Source of the DNA: Gremmenia infestans
Taxonomy: Eukaryota; Ascomycota; Leotiomycetes; Helotiales; Hamatocanthoscyphaceae
NCBI GenBank assembly: GCA_032629725.1
Contig: JAFEVB010000002.1
Coordinates: forward strand, 2,294,001-2,358,000
Direction: 5' to 3'
DNA length: 64,000 nt
This document shows positions 1 to 11,313 of this stretch, in pieces. The notes under the pieces are model-generated. The model did not search any database. It had not been told where the DNA came from and worked only from the letters and a program-made list of their open reading frames with translations. Position numbers and translations under genes: made by a program. Within the stretch, counting starts at the first letter, position 1. Each line of letters begins with the position of its first letter.

Positions 1-1024
1 TCAGCAGTGCTTAGTACCGCAACAGCATGATGTGACCTACATATACCCAATCACGGTAACGATTTTGACCAAAGCAAAGAAGAACTCTGCTTCACCATAA
101 CCTTTGACCCCACACATGTTAATACCGATAATGACTATCAAGAATACAGTGACGAAAATGGCATGATCGTATTGTCCTTTCGTGTCCCAAAAATTGATGG
201 TGATGGAAGCCGCGATAATTTCTAAAGGGAGTACTACCAGCCATTGCATAGCATAACTAGGGATTGGGTAAGCTCCGGTTCGTCCTAGCCAATACACTTT
301 GTGGAATATGACTTACTTCCATCCCATTGCAAAACCCCAAGCAGGATCTAAAAACCGAGTGGAGTAGGCCGAGAAGGATCCAGCGACTGGGAACAACACA
401 GCCATTTCACCGAGAGCTTGTACCGTGCAATACAACATTATACCAATAAGAGAGAAGCAGATGAGTAAAGAGGCTGGTCCTCCAGCGTTAAGAGCCTTGC
501 CAGATGCGACGAAAAGACCAGTACCTGAAAAGCATCAGATAGAATTCGGAAAATGAACTTCCGTGAATCAACCTACCTATCGAGCCTCCAAAAGCGATCA
601 TCTGCAAGTGTCTGCCCTTCAACTTTCGCGCCAGAGGGGAATTCGTTGTAGCGACCGCAGCTACATGAGGATCTTTCCAGCGAATTAGCATAGTAATTGT
701 GTGGAGGGCTAAGGAGCTTAAAATCCATCTCAAAAGCCGGCATGTCGGTTTCAGAAACCCTTCAGAGTATATTTGTATGAGAATAAGCCTACCAAAAACA
801 CGCCCATTTGACCCAATAATACCTTTTGGCGTCACCGTGAGATCTGGGTTGCGCTTAAAACTGTCCCACATGCGACGCCCCAAGGTCTGACGGATCTCCG
901 TAATCTCCTCATAACTTGGCTCTCCACCATTGCCACTGTAGGATGGCGAAGGCGCAGAGCTCTGGTGGCTCTTGAAACTACCGTTGCTACGCAGCGTATA
1001 TTCTCCCTTCTCCACTCCATCCAT
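1..1024 (-). CDS. Amino-acid permease (YAT/AAP family), 5' part, truncated by window edge
   Basis: Plasma-membrane amino-acid/H+ symporter of the fungal YAT family (Gap1/Dip5-like). Exons by splice inspection: 793-1024, 577-672, 317-524 and 47-256; a further intron starts at 46 and its acceptor lies outside the window. The start at 1024 is the first in-frame ATG; the frame upstream has only a GTG. The N-terminal cytosolic tail is acidic/Ser-rich and leads into the family signature GRHLQMIAFGGSIG of the first membrane segment, then GWNYAMQWLVVLPLEIIAAS (membrane segment 3) and a further hydrophobic segment ending at VTVIG. All joins restore the family reading frame. Substrate cannot be told from this part. 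The first intron (673-792) shares sequence with an intron at a different position in the second permease at 22.8-25.0 kb. The C-terminal half is not visible, so intactness is unknown. Confidence 0.9.
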
Positions 1025-1884
1025 GGTTGTGTCCCGTAAAGTGTGCCAATGCGGTCTGAAGTACAAGGTGTGAGAGCCGATGAGTCGGTATGAAGGAGGA
1101 CGAGAGGTTTGTCGCACTGGCTTGGAGATGAGGCTGGGAAGGATGAGGGGATGTCGTATATAAGAGGTGAAATTATCAGCGATGCTCGGGGTTTAGCCGC
1201 GGATATAGATATAGATATAGGACCCTAGGTGAACAGTGGGACATGATTTTCGCGAGCGCAAACAAGACGTAGTGACAGTTGTATAATCAGACGAGACGCT
1301 GTGGAGAGAATCTGGAGGATGAGATCGAGGTCGAGGTCTCTGTTCCCAAAACGGGCTAGCCTTATCTTCCCACGCGCCGCCGCCGCACTCACCTAATAAA
1401 TTAGTAGACCTCATTCTAGCCTGGCCCTGGCCTGAACCTTTTTGTGTCTTCAAAATCATATTTGAAACTTCATCCATAATTGTCGACATTGCCATAGTTG
1501 CCAAACTTGACAACGCCATTGTTCCCATTTTTCAAGCTCTGCTTTGCTAACAAGTGTCACTGCGCCTGCAAAGTATCTTGAAGATCTTCTGTGCAGCGAC
1601 TGTGCTACGTGGCTAATAATAGATACCCCGCCCCCTCCTTAAAAAGCGTGACCTGTACGAGTACGAGTGGAAAGGGGGAAAGCAACAGTCTACAAGTAAA
1701 GTTATACATGAACGGCAGCCAGTTTATATCTTGTAAAGATAGGCAAGCAGGTACTTTCCATTAGGTGGGGGAAAATGACATGATGAGTTTTGGGACTCGT
1801 CGGCGCCAGGTATCTTTTTACTAATGTATGTACCAGCTGACGAGGATGTCGATTCTCACTCAGTTCTATGACCACCTCACATAC
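1025..1884. other. Intergenic, no gene seen
   Basis: Upstream region of the left permease and 3' flank of the decayed reductase. It holds a short hexanucleotide run (gatata repeats near 1200-1220) and short ORFs with no recognisable protein similarity. No RNA gene seen. Confidence 0.5.
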
Positions 1885-2762
1885 TCACGGGAGTGTGAAC
1901 ACCAACTTCTCACCACTAATCCCACACTTCTGCAACGCATCCAGGCCCTCCAAAATTCCCCCAAACCCATTACCATACTTATTTACACTCGGCCGATGAC
2001 CCCTCAACCCCCCTGCTCCAGCAGTTCCCTTGACATCTCCCAAAATATCTTACCGAACTCCAAGTCCTGGGGATTACTGTAGCTGGGGATTGAAAAGTGG
2101 GGTATGCGAAATATTCACCAATAATTAAGTAGGCTAGGGTACCCTTTACTTGGAGCCTGGGGTTGATTTTGTAGACTTCCTCTGTAGTGACAGAGATGAT
2201 ATTGGTGTAGATTCCGCCGGATGATTACATGGCTGGGGCGGTGATGGATAGGGATTGACCTTCGGAGATGCAATCGAATGCTAGGGTCATGCCTTGATGT
2301 CTTTTGAGCAGGTTGGTGACTTGTAGTTGAAGGCTACGTACGTCTATGTACTTTTTGGTGTAAGTGATGATATAGTTTTGATAAGACCTTAGAGATAGAA
2401 TTACCTACTCCGGGATTTCCAATACTAGGAAAAGGGCTCCGAACTTGTTGCTGCCACGAGAACCCTGGAGACCTTTGCATATTGGATTGCCAGACTTCCT
2501 GTTGCGTTGCTGCCACCGTAGATCAGCAGAATGGGTTTCTTTGAGGTGGGCTTCGTTGGTAAAGGAAGTCCTAACGATTGATACAGTGCTTGTCCCATAC
2601 TGTGAAAGTCAGTGTCATGCTGTCATTCATCAGATGGGACACATGCGTTGAGATGCCTACACTTAAGGTAGCTGCCTTTTCGTCACTTAAAATGTCAGGG
2701 ATCTTGGTTAGCAAATCATGCGCTGTTTGTACTTCTACTTCGTAAACAGGATCTAATAGCAT
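1885..2762 (-). pseudogene. Decayed zinc-type alcohol dehydrogenase / enoyl reductase (ToxD-like family)
   Basis: Reading the minus strand, successive family blocks appear in the right order but in shifted frames. First comes a segment with ATLSVGIST (start of the nucleotide-binding half). Next is the glycine-rich NAD(P)H motif IYGGSNATGSLAIQYAKV near 2480-2530. A CISEGQS / SSGGIYTNIISV segment follows near 2170-2260, interrupted by an in-frame stop. The C-terminal HRPSVNKYG...GEKLVFTL block ends in a stop at 1885. At least two frame changes and internal stops rule out a functional product. The N-terminal catalytic half is missing upstream of 2762, where AT-rich DNA begins. Members of this family act as stand-alone quinone or trans-enoyl reductases, some beside polyketide synthases; no synthase lies in this window. 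The family call comes from remembered motifs. Confidence is high that it is a broken reductase, lower for the subfamily. Confidence 0.75.
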
Positions 2763-5200
2763 GTTTTATACTTACACTCGGAACTGTATTACTACCTCCG
2801 TAGGCTTGATTGCTTATCACTTCTATATAGTAAGATAATAAAGCCAGGAGAAAGCAATCGGGGTTAAAAGATATTACTTTCTCTTCCTCTAGAGAAGGAG
2901 AAGCGTACTAACACTGAGTCGGATATCCTTTTATAGTAAGGATTTACCCCAATATGGATTCTTAAAACCACAACACAAAACAACCTTGACTCTTATAGTG
3001 TATTGCGGCCTAGTCCACTTGAAATCGTAATAAAAGAATACTGATTCCACAAAAATGCAAGTAAGAAAAGAAGGGAAAACCCCCCTTAGGGTCTATCCAA
3101 GATAATTCTATCAACTAACCATGGTCAAGGCCCTGGAGGTTATCTAAGTGGGTGTAAAAGAAGGAGAAGAAGTATATATATCCTATAACGCGCCCTGTAA
3201 AGGAGAGATGACTAAAATACGTATAATGACGCTTCTACTCGGCGTACCTCTGTACATTTTCCAAGCAGTCAGACCCTTCTATTTCGCCTAGCGTGGATTT
3301 TTGTCCATTTCGACCCCCACCCCCTTGGCAAAAGGGGCCAAAATGGGCAGAATGGGTCACGCGTCAGAGAAGAAAGTAGACACTAGCGCTTGCAATCATT
3401 ACTTATCCCTCTATCCTATTATAAGTCAAGTCGGTATAACAGACGACGTTGGCTAGTTGCCTTTTGAATCAAGTGTTGTCGAGTCCGAACGGGGTAGGTC
3501 CCTCGAGATATGTTGACAGCTGGTCAAGAAGAAGAGATTTTCTGGTCTAATAATGTAAGATTTCGTGTTCACTTTTTAATATTACCTTATCCAGGAGCAT
3601 TGCACATACAAAGTACGAGTAGCCGCGCTTAAAATACCATAGGACCCGTCTCTATTACTACCTAATGGATACCTATTCATTGTATTGGGCTTTGGCTGCA
3701 TACCTAGGTAGGTACCAAGGGCAGCATATCAACGAATCAAGGCTTTCGTTTGTCCACACCTTCCGTCACCGGCCAAAAGGACCAACCAACCACACGAAGA
3801 ACTAAAATCCTTCCTTATGCAGCCATTCAACCATCCAATTGTCTGTTGCGATTTGTCGTTGTTTTTCCAAACAAAGTTGCGGTGAAGCATGGGCAGCAAC
3901 AAGGTTCCCTGTTATACCCTCGTCGATCCAGCCAGATGCGGTAGTTCTACAGTAGGGAAGTACAGTACTGCGTACAGTAGTAAGTCCTGCTACGAGTAGT
4001 ACCCGGCGTAAGTACATGCTACATGCGTGCACCACAACCGGCGCCGTGCCCATAATAATATCCCATTCCATGATTGTTTTCTTTCCGTAGCGCCGTAATG
4101 CTGTACATGTACAGTGCTGTATTGTGCCAATTAAGTATCATCACATTCTTCTGCGCTTCTGTTGAAAATTCTCTCCATGTACCAAATTCAGATGCAATTG
4201 CAAAAAAGGCTTTCGTGTATCGGCGTGAGGCACGGACTGGCTCTTCGATAAGGTCCGAATCAGCTCAGTGATACACAGCGAAATTCTGGTATCCTGGTTG
4301 ATGTCTCAGATATTCTGTGGCTGCCCCTTTGGCGAGAAACAACGATAATAAAACATCCCTTGTCTGGCAGAGAGAATACCCGTGTGACCACATTTCGTCC
4401 CTCATACAATACCCTTCGACCGCCCATACAGTACACCACTTTCCGGATAACGTCCCATCCTTCATTATATTCCAAAGGATTTCCAAGGCCATCAGCAAGC
4501 AAAGTTTGGCTCAATTATCCCTCCCAGATCGCATCCTGTCAAGCACCCGACACACTCCTGTCCATCTTGTTTTCTTGCCCGGGTCACATAGCCTCGATGA
4601 GTCTGATAGCGATCCGCGACCCCACAAGCTCGAAAAACCAAAATGGCAGCGGTCGATGTCTCACGGTACTGCGGAGATCGTCTAGAGAACGGTTATGGGT
4701 TGCATACGACTCAGCCTTGGACGATTGGGTGGGATGAGGAGGACACGCGGATAAGGCTGAAGTTGATTGCAAGAGCATGGATGGCAGCGGGTACCTCAAA
4801 GGCACAGGATGCATATCAAGCAAAACTGGTACGAAAGCAACACCATTCTAGACATTTTGGAAGCCGTGCCATACATATCATGACCGTTGTCGTGCAGTAG
4901 CGGCCGAGACCCAGCCTGCGTTGACGCAGCGGTGTGGACCCCAACAACACAGAATCTCTAACGGATTTATAGAATAAACTTCCGAATCTGGCACCTACGT
5001 GGCCCTGCAGATTGGACGAAAAGCCTCTGAACATTCCAACTCCAAAATGCCTGCCTCGAATATCCCAACCAAGTGACGAAGTAGCCGACTTGCACGACTC
5101 CGAGGCACTTGCCAGAAGGCACACCCCCAACTCGATCGAGACTCTCACCGCCGCCTCAGTAAAGAAGAATTCCGACCCTTCATTGTTTGGGAACCCCACT
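2763..5200. other. Intergenic, AT-rich and gene-free
   Basis: About 2.4 kb without a supportable gene. The part at 2763-3300 is visibly AT-rich and begins exactly where the reductase pseudogene loses its 5' half, which suggests an insertion or a mutated repeat. A TACCTAGGTA-type palindrome sits at 3701-3715. Several overlapping ORFs on both strands at 4.26-4.9 kb resemble nothing and are probably leader or chance. The stretch 4900-5200 is the likely 5' leader of the large gene that follows. Confidence 0.5.
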
Positions 5201-8200
5201 ATGGCTCCGCCTATTGACTTTCAGTCGGATGACGGATTTAAGCAAGCAGCAGGCAAGAAGGCCAAGAAAGCTGCAAAGAGCGCTGCTAAAGCAAAGTGGG
5301 GTGGCGATGAGGATGAGGATGGTAACAAGAAGGAGGATGAAGAAGGAGGTAATGGAGGTGACAAAGAAGGGGATATTGGTGCCGGTGGAGATGGTGATAA
5401 GAAGGATGAGGGAAATGGTGATGGTGACGGGGCCGGTGATGCTCCTCCTGCCGATGACTGGGATAATTTTGCACCGGCAAAGTCTAAGAAGAAGGGGAAG
5501 AAGGGCAAGACGGAAGATCCCCCGGCTGCACCAGCCACAGAGAAGTTTGACGCTTTTCACGAGATTAAGTTGGACGATACAGGGCCTATGCTGGACCTAA
5601 GCTTTGATACAGGGACGAAGGCTAGTGCGTCTGGATTTGGTGCTTGGGGCAGCAGTTGGGATACAGGGGCGAAGTCGAAGTAAGTAGTGCTGAATTTTAC
5701 TCTCGTCAAATACGTTTATTAGCATATTCAAGACCTATCTAGGGGAGGAGGGGGGGGGGATTTGGAGGCATGGTAACGCTATCTGTCCTAGATAGACAAA
5801 GCGGCACCGAGTTTCAATCTTTCACGCCGAGTGGCGCGAGAAGTTATTATAGAGATAGTCACTTTTCGTGTGCATCGCAACCCCTACACTTGGACGATAG
5901 AGACTAATAGTATTAAAGCACCTGGGATTTTTCTGCAACAGATGCACCCCCTGATACAAAGACTAAAGATAAGGAAGTCGACGGCAATCCATGGAGTCTC
6001 GATCGTGGCAAGCCGAAGAAAAAGGGTACGGGGTTCTCCTTTGGGTCTCTTGACGAAGAGGAGACCAAAGCAGAAGAGGCTCCAGCAGAAAAGAAAGAGG
6101 ACGATACATTTGACTTCGGTTTCACTTCTGTATCGAAAAGTGACAAGAAGAAGAAGAAGAAGGGTGGCTTAGCAGAAATCGAAGAGCCCAAAGATGAGCC
6201 AATTACAGTCGTCGAACCTGCTGCTGAAGATGATTGGGGAGGAGGTTGGGGAGCTCCCAAAACCAAGAAGAAAGGCAAGAAAGGTGAACCAGAACCCCCA
6301 AAAGCCGAACCGAAAGCGGAAGAGCCAGAGGCCCCCGCAGATGACGGATGGGGCTCTTTTGGTACCGGCAAGAAGGACAAGAAGAAGAAGGGAAAGGGGG
6401 TTGTAGAGGAGGCGCCTGTCAAGATTGAGGAAGTGGTCGAACCAGAACCGGTTGTCGAGGCCGCAGCTGACGATATTGGAGGATGGGGCTCCTTTGGAAA
6501 TAGCAAGAAAGACAAGAAAAAGAAGGGAAAGGTGGAAGTCGAGGAACCGGCTAAGATTGAGAAGGCTGAAGAAACACCTGTGGAGCCTGATCCCCCAGCT
6601 GACGATTTCGGTTGGACTCCTATGGCTACATCGAAAAAGGACAAGAAAAAAAAGGGGAAAGCCGTTATGGAAGAGCCCGCCAAAGTTGAGGAAACCCCCG
6701 CACCCGAACCGGAGCCAGCCCCAGCTGATGATGGGTGGGGCTCATTCTCAACATCTAAGAAAGACAAGAAAAAGAAGGGCAAGGGAAAAGAGGAACCTGT
6801 TCCTGAGCCGGTCAAAGAGGAAACCCCTGCTCCGGATCCCGAGCCCGAGCCCGAGCCCGAGCCTGAGCCCGAGCCTGAGCCTGAGCCCGAGCCTGAGCCT
6901 GAGCCAGCAGACAATTTTGGATGGAGCTCATTCGGCACTTCAAAAAAGGACACGAAGAAAAAGGGAAAGGCTGGAAAAGAAGATCCTCCCAAAGACGAGG
7001 AGCCACCTCCAGAACCAGCTCCAGAACCGCCGGCCGACGACTTTGGATTTAGCACATTCGGTTCGAAGAAGGACAAGAAGAAAAAGGGTAAGGGTGCCGC
7101 GAAGGAGCCAGTCAAAGTGGAAGAACCACCGCCACCGCCCGCCGATCCTGAACCAGATCCTCTCGATGATTTTGGATGGGGTGTTTCGAGCAAGAAGGAC
7201 AAGAAAGGGAAAAAGGGCAAGGAGGAAGAGCCAGCCAAGATTGAGGAGGTCACTCCCGAGCCAGAAAAAGCAGCCGAAGACGACTGGGCAAACTGGGGCA
7301 CAGCTGCAAAAAAGGACAAGAAGAAAGGTGGCAAAACCAAAGAGGCAACCCCTCCACCAGATCCTGAACCAGCCCCCATTGTCGAAGCTGTCGAAATACC
7401 CGAGAACGACAGCTGGATGGATTGGGGTCAGAAGAAAGACAAGAAAAAGGGCAAAGGCTCAAAGGCCTTAGACGACGAACCCGAGCGACCTCCAACACCA
7501 CCTCCTGCTGTTCCTGAAGTGGGAGATGCTCCTGCCGAAGATGATTTTTTCAGCTCCTGGGGGACAACGGCGAAGAAGGACAAGAAAAAGAAGGGCAAGG
7601 ATTCTACATTAGCCTCACCTGAAGCCTCATTTCACATCGACAACTCTATACAACCCGACGCTATTGAGGAGCCAAAAACCGACGATATTTGGGGCACTGC
7701 GTCGTCCAAGAAAGACAAGAAGAAGGGCAAAGGCAAAAACGTCCCAATTGAAGCCGTTGAGGAGCCACCTCCTCCCGAGCCAGAGGTAGTCGAAGAGCCT
7801 AAGGTTGAAGAGAGCAGCTGGGGGACATGGGGGACAGCATCAAAAAAGGATAAGAAGGGCAAGAAGGAGAAACTCTCCGATCCACCACCGCCCGCTCCAA
7901 CTCCTCCAGCTATGGATCTTACAGAACCCGAGGCAGACCCCTGGGGAGACTTTGGCAACAGTATTAGCAAAACCAAGTCTAAGGTAAGTCAACTTCTTGG
8001 AGAATAATTTTCTTACTACGGGTGGATTGCTCTTTTAATGATTGATCACTCATGAAACACTGTCAACTCCCGATCTCTTTCATTTTAGGCAATACTGACT
8101 CAGATATGTTATTTATAGGAGGAACCACCTAGAAAGCTTACCAAAAAAGAGCAAAAAGAGGCCGACAAGCTGGCGAAAAAGAAGGCTGAACAGGAGGAGG

Positions 8201-11200
8201 CTGAAGCGCAAGTTAAGGCGGACGAAGAAGCTGCAGAGAACGCTCGAATTGAGGAGGAGGAGGCTAAAGCCAAAGAGGAAGAGGCTAAAGCTCAAGAAGA
8301 GGAGGCTAAAGCTCAAGAAGAGGCTGCAGCAAAGGCCAAAGAGGAAAAGAAGCCCAAATTGAGCAAGAAAGAGCAGAAAAAAGCTGATGAGGCTGCCGCC
8401 AAGAAGAAGAAGGCCGACGAGGCTGAAGCTGCTTCAAAAGCAGCCGAGGAGGAGGCTGCTCAAGCGCAGGCGGCCGAAGAACTAGCTGCCGCAGAACAGA
8501 AGGCCGAGGAACAAGCTGCCAAAGAAAAGGAGCAGCTTGCCGATACTAAAAAATCGAAGAAAGACAAAAAGGGGAAAAAGGGGTCCAAAGAAAAAGAACC
8601 TGAGCCCGAGCCAGAACCTGAGCCAGAACCAGAGGCACTTATTGATTTCATCGACTTGCCTAAGGAAGAAATTGTCGTGGAGGACAAGTCAGCCGTGTTT
8701 GGATTCTGGGGAGCAACTAAGAAATCGAGCAAGGGTACTGAGGCTGCCAAAAAGGAGGCGTTTTCGGCTACGGGAGGAGATGAGATTGCGGCTGACAAAT
8801 CAAAGCTTCCAGAAGCTACTAAATCCAAGGACACGACAACCTCTCTGAAGTCCTCAGCAACACCAATGAAGGCGTCTGCCTCGAGTAAGAAACCTGTCGG
8901 TGGAAAGATCGCGGATCGCTTGAAAGCTTTTGAGGCACAGAAAGAGGTAGAAGCACCTGCCCCGCCCCCTCCCCCCCCCTCCTCCTCCTCCCCCGCCACC
9001 CTCGCCACCTCCACCACCTAAGGACGATAAAAAGAAGTCCAAATCCTCCTTCGCGGCAAAATCCCAGGCTAAAAAAGACAAGGAGGTTGCCGAGGAGAAG
9101 AGCGCTTTGCACAAGAAGTTGTCTAAAACCAAAGAAGTACCCGGTAGCTTTCCCACTGATTTCGGTGATGAGGACTTGCTTGACCTAGATATGCCTACTG
9201 AGCCCATACCGAGTAAGAAGAGCAAGTCATCCAGTAAAGAAAAAGAGCCCAAGGAAAAGGCTCCTCCTGCTGGTCCTCCCACACCACCACCCGAGCCCAA
9301 GTCGTCGTCGAAGAAGGAACGTCCTCGCGTTGTTCGCGATGGCACTTCTTGGGGCGCATGGGGTGCTGCCCCACGGAAAGACGAGAAAGAGAAGGACAAG
9401 AAGTCATCCAAAGACCGGAAACCCGATGGTCCTCCAAAGGATGAGAAGAAGTCCAAGGATCCCGATTTGAAGCGATCAAAGTCAAGCAAAAAGTCCCAGA
9501 AAGAAGAGAAATCGTCGTCTAAAGACTCGGCATCAGACAAGGCTGATCGACCACCGAAGTCACGAGGTATTTCGAGCATGTTCAGCAGTGCGCCTCCATT
9601 GTCGAGGGCAAAGTCTACTTCGGAAAGACGATCAAGCACAACTACTCGGACGAGTTCTCGTCGACAGTCCGTCGCGGAAGGAAACGGTATTCTATCACCA
9701 CCTCCCGATGACATGAAAAGTCCTCCCGAGATGTCCGCAAAAGCTGCAAAGATGCTTGGTCTAACACCCGGAAAGATGGCGAGAAGCAAATCCGAAAAAC
9801 ACAGCAAATCACGTGGTATGGTTCATGTCCATCAAGTCCCCAAACCCAAGCTAACATTATCCAAGGTCTCGATGATGACGACATTGTGATGGTTGGAGGT
9901 GATGAGGATATCATGAGCCCAGTGGAGACCAGCCGTGACCGGAAAAGGAAATCAAAGGTAATTGCAGATCCAATCTTCCGAGGCGCCCCGCCACCAGCAG
10001 TGCCAATGCCACCATCATCTGGAGACAACGATATGCCATTTCGACGAATGTCAGCTGCTAATGCCAGAAACTCTAAACAGGCAAAACAACAAGACGATGA
10101 TATTGTTATGGTGGATGCCGGAGGCCCATCTGAAAATGTGCCACCTTTGAAGAGATCTGATTCTAGCGCCAAGAAGGCAGGTGGTATTGGTGGGATGTTT
10201 GGTGGACTCCTATCGAAATCTCGTCCGGACAACAAGCGCCGTAGTACTGCTCTGACTGACGACGAAGGTGCCCGCGGCCTTCGACGGGAAGAGCGAAAGA
10301 TCAAACGACCAGCTAGGGACCGCTCACTTGGTATCGATGCCGATATGACAATGACCGGTGGAGCTGCTGAAGAAGACCAAGAGGCAAGAAGGGCAGCTCG
10401 ACGTGCAAGGCGAGCTGAGCGAGAAGCTGCCGAAGATGCTCGAAAGGCAAAGGACGAGGAACGTCGTGAACGTCGTCGCAAGCAAGATGAAGAACAGGAG
10501 GCTCGACGGCAAGAAGAGAAGGATGCGAGACGCGCAGCTAGACGCGAGCAGAAATTGCAAGAAGAAGCCGATCGTGTTGCTGCCGAAGCAAAGGAAGCCG
10601 AACGTTCAGAACGACGCCGTGCCCGAAAAGCCGAGAGAGAGGCTACCCATACGGACGGTGAGCCTCTCACGGAAGATCATGAGCGGAGGAAAAGATCTCA
10701 CCGACGGACGTCAACTATGGATGGTGCAGTCGAAGATAAGGAGGAACGCCGCAGGAGACGAGAAGAGCGACATGCCATGCGATCCTCGGATGCTCCAAAG
10801 ACTAGCCGTCGCAAATCAGCACCCATTGTGGACAGCTATTTTGACCCTCGAAACGGAAGCAAATCCCGCGGTACAGAACCCGAATATCTTCCTGCAGATG
10901 GTCCCGTTTACAAGGATGCGAAGCGTAAGAAGGAGAAGCCTGGATGGCCCCATTCTGGGACAGATTCTTGGGTCAAGGACCACACAGATGCGCCGCCACC
11001 ACCTGATGATACTCCGGCAGATGGGGCTGGTGTGGATGACACTACTGCGGATGAAAACGCAAGGCGAACTTTGAGGAAGTCGCGACGACACTCTAAGTAC
11101 GACGAGGGAGCCGCTGATGACCAGGAAGAGCGGAGACGGAGACGAGACGACAGACATCGCGCGGGGACTGTGAAGAGTAGCGAAGGCAGTCAGGGTGATG

Positions 11201-11313
11201 GGCGCAGGTCGAGCCGCCGAGATTCTGGTTTCATTGAAACTACGCCCAGATCTAGGGGCCCCAGCGCTTCTGGAGGTATTTTCAGTCGGTGGAAGAAGAT
11301 TGCCGGCGTCTAG
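5201..11313 (+). CDS. Giant lysine/acidic low-complexity repeat protein (about 1870-1895 aa)
   Basis: Exons: 5201-5679, 5919-7983, 8119 to about 9815, 9866-11313. ATG 5201 is the first in-frame ATG. The 5680 donor is GTAAGT, with a CTAAT branch and acceptor at 5918. Exon 2 encodes about 15 degenerate repeats of a pattern DD-x-W-G-S-F-G-x-S-KKDKKKKGK followed by a Pro/Glu linker, including a run of about 13 Glu-Pro pairs (6835-6905). Exon 3 starts with a long Ala/Lys/Glu helix (8119-8560) likely to form a coiled coil. The last exon carries Arg/Glu-rich helices (10380-10640) and Ser/Arg-rich tails. No enzymatic domain, signal peptide or membrane segment. Similar fungal proteins have, as I recall, been labelled 'kinetoplast-associated protein KAP-like' from composition alone; that name says nothing about function. 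A frame change occurs at a C9 run (8971-8979); an alternative is an intron 8947-9022 that also keeps frame. Function unknown. Confidence 0.85.
6100..7960 (+). repeat. Intragenic degenerate tandem repeat (W-acidic / KKDKKKKGK module)
   Basis: About 15 modules of roughly 35-50 codons inside exon 2. Each contains an acidic pair, a Trp-Gly or Gly-Trp, a small polar stretch and a lysine cluster such as KKDKKKKGK, separated by Pro/Glu-rich linkers of variable length. The modules are conserved at protein level and variable at DNA level. One weaker module lies in exon 1 (5455-5510), and two relics lie downstream near 8700 and 9345. Confidence 0.85.
7984..8118 (+). other. Intron with introner-like sequence (member A)
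   Basis: 135 nt, GTAAGT donor, TAG acceptor, phase 0. It contains actcatgaaacactgtc and ggcaatactgact, closely matching blocks in the intron at 14083-14231, and its first 12 nt equal those of the intron at 13516. Confidence 0.75.

Noticed and set aside
4317..4900. Several overlapping ORFs on both strands before the repeat gene
   Set aside because: They overlap each other in different frames, match nothing and precede the well-supported ATG at 5201.
6835..6905. Short regular repeat resembling a CRISPR-like or minisatellite array
   Set aside because: It is a coding Glu-Pro dipeptide run in frame with the repeat protein.
5913..7379. 488-codon open frame on the minus strand
   Set aside because: It is the antisense of the Lys/Glu/Pro repeat array; Ser/Phe/Gly-rich composition mirrors the repeats and no independent gene signal is present.
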